A DNA stretch of 9,323 bases, from assembly GCA_934193095.1 (NCBI GenBank), contig CAKPUX010000066.1:1-9323 (forward strand), written 5' to 3'. Made by a program: the position numbers and the translations under genes. This document shows positions 5,708 through 9,323 of the stretch, in pieces (positions within the stretch are counted from its first letter, which is position 1; each line of letters begins with the position of its first letter). The notes under the pieces are model-generated. The model was not told where the DNA came from, ran no database searches, and worked only from the letters and a program-made list of their open reading frames with translations. This DNA comes from an uncultured Dialister sp. (GTDB lineage: Bacteria; Bacillota; Negativicutes; Veillonellales; Dialisteraceae).

Positions 5708-6697
5708 CTAGTCCACCATCGTGGCATTCTTGTATTCATCCGGGATCTTAATGCCAAGGATCTCCGCATTTTTCTTATTGATGATGACCTCATAGACTTC
5801 CGGATCCTCGACCGGAGTTTCTTCCGGCTTGATCTTTCCATCCAGGATCTGGGCCGCCATGTGGCCGGCCTGGACGCCCGATTTATAGAAATCTACAGAG
5901 AGAGAGGCGAGCGCTCCGTCTCTGGCCATGCTGTCAGCGCCGACGAGGACCGGGATCTTAGCCGGGTCTGTCACTTTGACAAGGGTCGGGATGGAAGAAG
6001 CGAGAACATTGTCCGTCGGGACATAGATGAAGTCGACCTGCCCTACCATGGATTCTGCGACCTGCTGGATATCATTCACAGAGGAAACCGTTTTTTCTAC
6101 GACAGAAAGGCCAATGGAAGCGGCATGCTTCTTCGCCTGGTTCGCCTGGATCTCACTGTTTACTTCACTCGAGCAGTAAAGCAGCCCCATGGTCTTGGCA
6201 TTCGGCAGGAAGACCTTGCCCATATCTACCTGCTTTTCGACCGGGCCACGGTCATTGACGCCGGTGACATTCGTTTCCGGCTTCTGATTCGATTTGACGA
6301 GCTTCGCCGTCTCAAAGTCAGTGATGGCACAGCCGACGATCGGAATATCTTTGATCTCATTGGCTACCGCCTGCGTTGCCGGAGTAGAGATCCCGAAAAT
6401 GATGTCCGGCTTATTGCTCTTGAAACGTGCCGTGATGCTCTTCAGATTTGACTGATCGCCCTGTGCATTCTGCTGATCGACTTCGACCTTGTCCGGTCCA
6501 TAACCTTTATCCTTCAGCCCATCGATCATCCCTTGATTGGCTGCATCCAGCGAACCATGCTGCATGATCTGCACGACTGCGACCTGTTTCTTGCCGGAAG
6601 TCTTACTGCTCCCTGCCGAATTGCCGCCGCATCCTCCATAGACCAGTGTCATTCCTGCCAATGCTGCGATAAGCCCTGCTTTTACCCATTTGTTCAT
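5708..6697 (-). CDS. TrpX-like ABC transporter substrate-binding lipoprotein (copy 1)
   Basis: This 329-residue protein has a lipoprotein signal ending YGGC with the probable lipidated Cys at residue 23, a Ser/Gly/Lys-rich linker, then a PF04392/COG2984 substrate-binding domain from about residue 36. Shared landmarks with its paralogue at 3502-4482 include VVQI.QHGSLD, GYGPDKVE, NAQGDQSNLK, ANEIKDIPIVG, CSSEVNSE.QANQ, VNDIQQVAES and YVPTDN. The role is inferred as delivering an aromatic amino acid (or related compound) to an ABC importer whose other parts are not in this window. It is the first gene behind the T-box leader, about 113 nt after the second terminator, so starvation for the cognate amino acid should induce it. 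AAAGGA lies about eight bases before ATG. The TAG stop falls within repeat sequence (CTAGGGATTGG), adding one Asp relative to the paralogue's MV end. Confidence 0.94.
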   Translation of the reverse strand: MNKWVKAGLIAALAGMTLVYGGCGGNSAGSSKTSGKKQVAVVQIMQHGSLDAANQGMIDGLKDKGYGPDKVEVDQQNAQGDQSNLKSITARFKSNKPDIIFGISTPATQAVANEIKDIPIVGCAITDFETAKLVKSNQKPETNVTGVNDRGPVEKQVDMGKVFLPNAKTMGLLYCSSEVNSEIQANQAKKHAASIGLSVVEKTVSSVNDIQQVAESMVGQVDFIYVPTDNVLASSIPTLVKVTDPAKIPVLVGADSMARDGALASLSVDFYKSGVQAGHMAAQILDGKIKPEETPVEDPEVYEVIINKKNAEILGIKIPDEYKNATMVD

Positions 6698-6809
6698 GAT
6701 GATATTCCTTTCTACTTTTCTACTATGCTGCTTTCAGAAATATGATTCTGCGTGACAGAGATTTATGCGCTGCTTTCTATGGCCGCGCCGCTCTTCCTCT
6801 CACTTAAAC

Positions 6810-6840
6810 AAAAAGTCCCTTGCTTCACTCAGCAAGGGAC
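6810..6840 (-). terminator. Second leader terminator
   Basis: GTCCCTTGCT (6840-6831) and AGCAAGGGAC (6824-6815) form a perfect 10-bp stem with a GAGTGA loop and TTTTTG after it. This is the standard T-box terminator design, whose 5' arm would otherwise join the antiterminator. Confidence 0.93.
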
Positions 6841-6853
6841 GACGGGGACTCAT

Positions 6854-6866
6854 CGCGGTACCACCC
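6854..6866 (-). promoter_or_regulatory. Second T-box sequence
   Basis: The minus strand reads GGGTGGTACCGCG, the canonical T-box core, starting only 18 nt after the first terminator's T-run. CGTCCCTTG downstream (6843-6835 region) can act as antiterminator partner. There is no room for a second stem I between the two modules. Confidence 0.9.
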
Positions 6867-6884
6867 AATTTATCTAAGGAATAC

Positions 6885-6927
6885 AAAAAGGGTGGTACCA
6901 AGGGACGGATTCTCCGTGGTACCACCC
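6885..6927 (-). terminator. First leader terminator, built from the T-box itself
   Basis: GGGTGGTACCA (6927-6917) and TGGTACCACCC (6900-6890) form a perfect 11-bp stem around a 16-nt loop, followed directly by TTTTTG. Unusually, the terminator's 5' arm is the T-box sequence, so terminator and antiterminator compete for the same bases completely. Confidence 0.88.
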
Positions 6928-6928
6928 T
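6914..6928 (-). promoter_or_regulatory. First T-box sequence and antiterminator arm
   Basis: The minus strand reads AGGGTGGTACCACGG. It pairs with CCGTCCCT (6908-6901) through AGGG/CCCT and ACGG/CCGT, leaving TGGTACC as the bulge that takes the tRNA 3' end. It lies at a normal distance (about 75 nt) from the base of stem I. Confidence 0.88.
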
Positions 6929-7120
6929 CATTCATCTTCATCAGATCAACTCTCGGCTCCTTAACGCAAGCCACCCCGGCAAGACCTACTTCGATTTCAG
7001 TCATGCAGTTCCGGAAAGAACTTCCCTATTTCCTATTTACCGGTTCCCAGCATTCCCGGCTCTCTGTGAAAAATCAGAAATACGTACTTTTTTCCATCAG
7101 CACTTTTGTAATATGTGCTT

Positions 7121-7149
7121 ATTGTATCGGATGATGAGAAAAATGTCAA
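7121..7149 (-). promoter_or_regulatory. Sigma-70 promoter of the T-box operon
   Basis: The minus strand has a consensus -35 TTGACA (7149-7144), a 17-bp spacer and -10 TACAAT (7126-7121). The expected start near 7114 lies just before the base of stem I, so the whole aptamer is transcribed. Confidence 0.9.
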
Positions 7150-7250
7150 GCCGAAAAGACCTCATAAATCAGGAGAGACGCTCTGGAGCCATCCAAAGGA
7201 GGCTTTCTGCGAAGGTGCTCCCGGCTGCGGATCTCCTTTCATCTCCATAG
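7150..7250. other. Short intergenic tract between permease terminator and T-box promoter
   Basis: This segment of about 100 bp separates the permease terminator from the T-box promoter. No gene or conserved element is evident. Confidence 0.6.
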
Positions 7251-7281
7251 AAAACCCCCGACCGAAAAATTCGATCGGGGG
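7251..7281 (-). terminator. Intrinsic terminator of the permease gene
   Basis: Six bases after the stop, CCCCCGATCGAA and TTCGGTCGGGGG form a 12-bp stem (one T.G wobble) with a 3-nt loop, followed by TTTT. This should insulate the T-box operon from permease transcription. Confidence 0.93.
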
Positions 7282-7287
7282 CGTGTA

Positions 7288-8706
7288 TTAACGATTCGCA
7301 GTCGCCTTGACGGCATCCACGACTTTGGCTCCGCCGGCACGATTTCCGCGATCGACGAAACGATAGCCGATGAAAAGGAGAATGAACCAGACCGGAGTGA
7401 CATAGAGAGCGACTCTCGTATCCTCACGGAAGGCAGAGGCTACGACTACGCAGGCAAGGAAGGCCATGGTGATATAGCCGGAGTAAGGAGCCCACGGCAT
7501 CTTGTACGTGAGCTTCGCCTTTTCTTCTTCCGAGAGAGAGGCACGGAATTTCTGCTGGGTGCGCAGGATGACGAACCAAGTCCAGAGCGCCCCGAAGGAA
7601 CCGACGCTGGTGACGTAGACGAAAAGCTCCGCCGGCATGACATAGTTCAGACCGACAGCGACAAGCAGGATCGTTGCGGAGAAAAGGATGCCGACCCACG
7701 GCAGACGATGACGGTTCAGCGTCTGGAAGCAGGCAGGTGCATTCCCCTGCAGGGACAGATTGTAGAGCATACGGCCGGAGCTGAAGATCCCGCTGTTGCA
7801 GGAAGAGAGTACCGCCGTGATGACGACGATATTGATAATATCCGCTGCACCGGCGATGCCGAGTTTTTCAAAGGTCACAACAAATGGAGATCCCATGTGT
7901 CCGATCTCATTCCATGGGTAGATGGACATGATGACGCCCAGAGAGAGCACATAGAAAATCAGGATACGCCAGAAGACTTCGTCGATGGCTTTCTTGATGG
8001 TGGACTTCGGATCATGCGCTTCACCCGCAGTGACGCCGATGATCTCGATGCCAAGATAGGAATACATGACCATGACAAGTGCCATCAGGGTGCCGGAAAA
8101 ACCATTCGGGAAGAAGCCGCCGTTCTGCCAAAGGTTTGCGATGCCGGTCGCAATGCCGCCATTGCCGATGCCGAAGACGATCATGCCGATGCCGCTGATG
8201 ATCATGAAAATGATGGTGCAGATCTTCACAAGGGCAAACCAGAATTCAAACTCGCCATAGGCAGAGACGGCGATGAAATTCACCACGGTCATGATGACAA
8301 GTGCGACGAGCGCTGACAGCCACTGCGGCAGGTCCGGATACCAGAAATTCATGTATATCCCGACGGCAGTGAGTTCGGCCATACAGGTGACCATCCACAT
8401 GTACCAGTACGTCCAGCCGGTGAGATAGCCCCACTTCGGGCCTAAGAAACGCGCCGCATGCGCACTGAAGGCTCCGGAGACCGGGTAGGCGACGGAGAGC
8501 TCACCGAGCGCACGCATGATGAAATAAATCGCAATACCGCCGATGACATACGTCAAGAGTACCGATGGGCCGGCAAGTTCGATCGCAGTCGCCGAGCCAA
8601 GAAACAGACCGACACCGATCGCACCGCCAAGGCCGATGAGCTGGATATGTCTGTTTTTCAGGCCGCGTTCCAGGTTTTCATGCATTTCCTGTTCTTTGTC
8701 TTCCAT
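7288..8706 (-). CDS. APC-superfamily amino acid permease (ProY-like)
   Basis: This 472-residue inner-membrane transporter belongs to the amino acid transporter (AAT) family of the APC superfamily and has the expected length for 12 membrane helices. The cytoplasmic N terminus (NLERGLKNRHIQLIGLGG) leads to the substrate-binding unwound segment GAIGVGLF (28-35), IMRALGEL (63-70), EFEFWFALVKI (about 152-162), the loop TAGEAHDPKSTIKKAI (226-241), and MSIYPWNEIG further on. The closest protein I can recall is E. coli ProY, with AroP, PheP and related permeases in the same family. The substrate cannot be assigned from sequence; neighbouring aromatic genes and proC are both only circumstantial. It is monocistronic, with its own promoter and strong terminator. 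AGGAGG stands about eight bases before the ATG. Confidence 0.93.
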   Translation of the reverse strand: MEDKEQEMHENLERGLKNRHIQLIGLGGAIGVGLFLGSATAIELAGPSVLLTYVIGGIAIYFIMRALGELSVAYPVSGAFSAHAARFLGPKWGYLTGWTYWYMWMVTCMAELTAVGIYMNFWYPDLPQWLSALVALVIMTVVNFIAVSAYGEFEFWFALVKICTIIFMIISGIGMIVFGIGNGGIATGIANLWQNGGFFPNGFSGTLMALVMVMYSYLGIEIIGVTAGEAHDPKSTIKKAIDEVFWRILIFYVLSLGVIMSIYPWNEIGHMGSPFVVTFEKLGIAGAADIINIVVITAVLSSCNSGIFSSGRMLYNLSLQGNAPACFQTLNRHRLPWVGILFSATILLVAVGLNYVMPAELFVYVTSVGSFGALWTWFVILRTQQKFRASLSEEEKAKLTYKMPWAPYSGYITMAFLACVVVASAFREDTRVALYVTPVWFILLFIGYRFVDRGNRAGGAKVVDAVKATANR

Positions 8707-8742
8707 AATTCTTTCCTCCTAGCAAGTCCTGATGATCCCAAG

Positions 8743-8769
8743 TCCGGCAGCTGATACTGCCCCGCCGGA
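8743..8769 (-). other. Hairpin in the permease leader
   Basis: TCCGGC and GCCGGA form a perfect 6-bp stem around a 15-nt loop, ending about 22 nt before the ribosome binding site. There is no T-run, so it is not a terminator. I recognise no riboswitch class in the leader. Confidence 0.45.
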
Positions 8770-8878
8770 GAGTGGATCCCCTCCCCCGACATAACCGCTT
8801 TCCTTTCTTCATCTGCTTTCAGAAATGTGCTTTCCATTCCTGCATGTGACAATGAGGCTAAGTAATAACGCAACTAAT

Positions 8879-8907
8879 ATTTTATACAAAATAAAGGTGC
8901 ATGGCAA
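8879..8907 (-). promoter_or_regulatory. Probable permease promoter
   Basis: The minus strand reads TTGCCA (8907-8902), a 17-bp spacer and TAAAAT (8884-8879), inside the AT-rich part of the spacer. The leader would be about 165 nt. An overlapping TATAAA two bases upstream gives a 15-bp spacer and is less likely. Confidence 0.55.
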
Positions 8908-9068
8908 GATAAAATAGGGGGAAATCCATATAAATTCAGTCATGTGAGAGTGCATTCCATGATTTTCGTTTTATAGGAAAGCATGCATTATCATGTTTTC
9001 AGTATGAATATTATCATCCATAATCCAGTCATGCCAAATGACCAGAGAACAGGAGTGAGTGGTGAATA
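8908..9068. other. AT-rich intergenic tract
   Basis: About 160 bp upstream of the permease promoter show no plausible gene or terminator. ATTATCAT occurs twice (near 8987 and 9010). Nothing else stands out. Confidence 0.5.
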
Positions 9069-9129
9069 GTCGCTATGGATTAAGAGCCTCGCGTGACTGG
9101 TGACTTAAATGCCATTTTCGGGCAGCGCC
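9069..9129 (+). repeat. Dispersed intergenic repeat, copy 2
   Basis: This is the partner of the element at 4635-4695 in opposite orientation (50/61 matches). Here the conserved part runs straight into a stem AGCGCC/GGCGCT (9124-9129 with 9145-9150), which the other copy lacks. Confidence 0.78.
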
Positions 9130-9323
9130 ATTTGCAAAAAAACAGGCGCTCGGGTGCTGCCGTGAATCGCCTGCTTGATACGCATGTCCTCGCGCACTTT
9201 CATACCGCCAGTGCCCTATCCGCCCCTTCGCTGCGCCTTTCTCTCAAGGGGAAGGCTATTAAGTTAAGGAAATCGTTAGCTACGTAATGTCTTGCTTCCC
9301 CCTTCGGGGGAAGTGCCGAAGGC
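9130..9323. repeat. Probable repeat element with hairpins at the right window edge
   Basis: No gene is credible here. The tract has a GC-rich hairpin-forming part (9124-9150), CCCCTTCGCTGCGCC followed by AAGGGGAAGG, and a perfect 8-bp stem CTTCCCCC-TTC-GGGGGAAG (9295-9313) with no T-run, followed by TGCCGAAGGC at the edge. The recurring CCTTCG/CGAAGG motifs suggest an intergenic repeat family that continues past the window. Confidence 0.5.

Larger units (their letters stand above)
6810..7103 (-). ncRNA. T-box leader riboswitch, probable Phe (UUC) specifier
   Basis: On the minus strand a full stem I can be drawn. The base helix GTGC/GCAT (7103-7100 with 7006-7003) leads to a K-turn-like GA region and helix GGAAA/TTTCC (7095-7091 with 7017-7013). 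The specifier loop carries AGTA opposite GAA (loop E pattern), then a 12-position helix with one G.A mismatch (7082-7071 with 7038-7027), then a CACAGAGAG distal bulge and a CCGG-closed apical loop containing GCTG. The codon after GAA-N is TTC (7020-7018). Both T-box sequences contain TGGT, which pairs with an ACCA tRNA end and so fits the discriminator A of tRNA-Phe. Uncharged tRNA should favour read-through into the lipoprotein and pheC-like genes. The T-box identity is near certain; the codon register (TTC versus GTT) is less so. Confidence 0.9.

Noticed and set aside
6867..6889. A second, complete T-box aptamer between the two T-box modules
   Set aside because: Only 23 nt separate terminator 1's stem from the second T-box core, far too few for a stem I.
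7013..7031. Trp-specific T-box, suggested by the TrpX-like lipoproteins
   Set aside because: No TGG codon in specifier position, and TGGT in both T-boxes calls for discriminator A, whereas tRNA-Trp carries G.
7099..7119. AGCAC/GTGCT hairpin just upstream of stem I
   Set aside because: Its left arm lies at or before the predicted transcription start (about 7114), so it would not be in the RNA.
6765..7250. 161-residue plus-strand frame across the T-box leader
   Set aside because: It reads the reverse strand of the terminators and aptamer, whose structure and promoter explain the region; no protein family is recognisable.
8658..8873. 71-residue minus-strand frame overlapping the permease start
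   Set aside because: It overlaps the permease ribosome site and first codons in another frame, has no good ribosome site of its own and no recognisable domain. A regulatory leader peptide is not excluded but unsupported.

Overview
The window looks like the chromosome of a diderm Firmicute of the Negativicutes (Veillonellaceae type). This is an inference. It rests on a Firmicute-style division cluster (yggS/ylmE, sepF, ylmH) and a T-box riboswitch occurring together with an exported, non-lipidated PheC-like protein that implies a periplasm. No 16S or other phylogenetic marker is present, so the genus is open. All confidently called genes lie on the minus strand, so the gene order below runs from high to low coordinates.

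Region 1 (about 9323 to 7251): an intergenic tract with dispersed repeats, a promoter, a ProY-like amino acid permease of the APC superfamily (8706 to 7288), and a strong intrinsic terminator.

Region 2 (about 7149 to 3452): an aromatic amino acid module. A near-consensus sigma-70 promoter reads into a T-box leader with a probable UUC (Phe) specifier. Unusually, the leader has one stem I but two T-box sequences, each followed by its own terminator. Downstream are a lipoprotein of the TrpX-like ABC substrate-binding family, a periplasmic cyclohexadienyl/arogenate dehydratase-like protein (PheC type), and a second TrpX-like lipoprotein, closed by a terminator. No permease or ATPase partner lies in the window. 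The two long spacers inside this module (about 150 and 290 bp) hold degenerate, inverted-repeat-rich sequence, and one piece recurs near the right end of the window.

Region 3 (about 3206 to 1): a tight operon from its own promoter, yggS, sepF, a second sepF paralogue, proC, and ylmH (cut by the window edge). Spacings are 12 bp, a TGATG overlap, an ATGA overlap and 28 bp. It couples PLP homeostasis, FtsZ-ring membrane anchoring and proline synthesis.

The best candidates for something undescribed are the T-box leader with serial decision modules and three mutually exclusive pairing segments, the Phe-controlled pairing of a periplasmic Phe-forming enzyme with two aromatic-type binding lipoproteins, and the tandem sepF pair.
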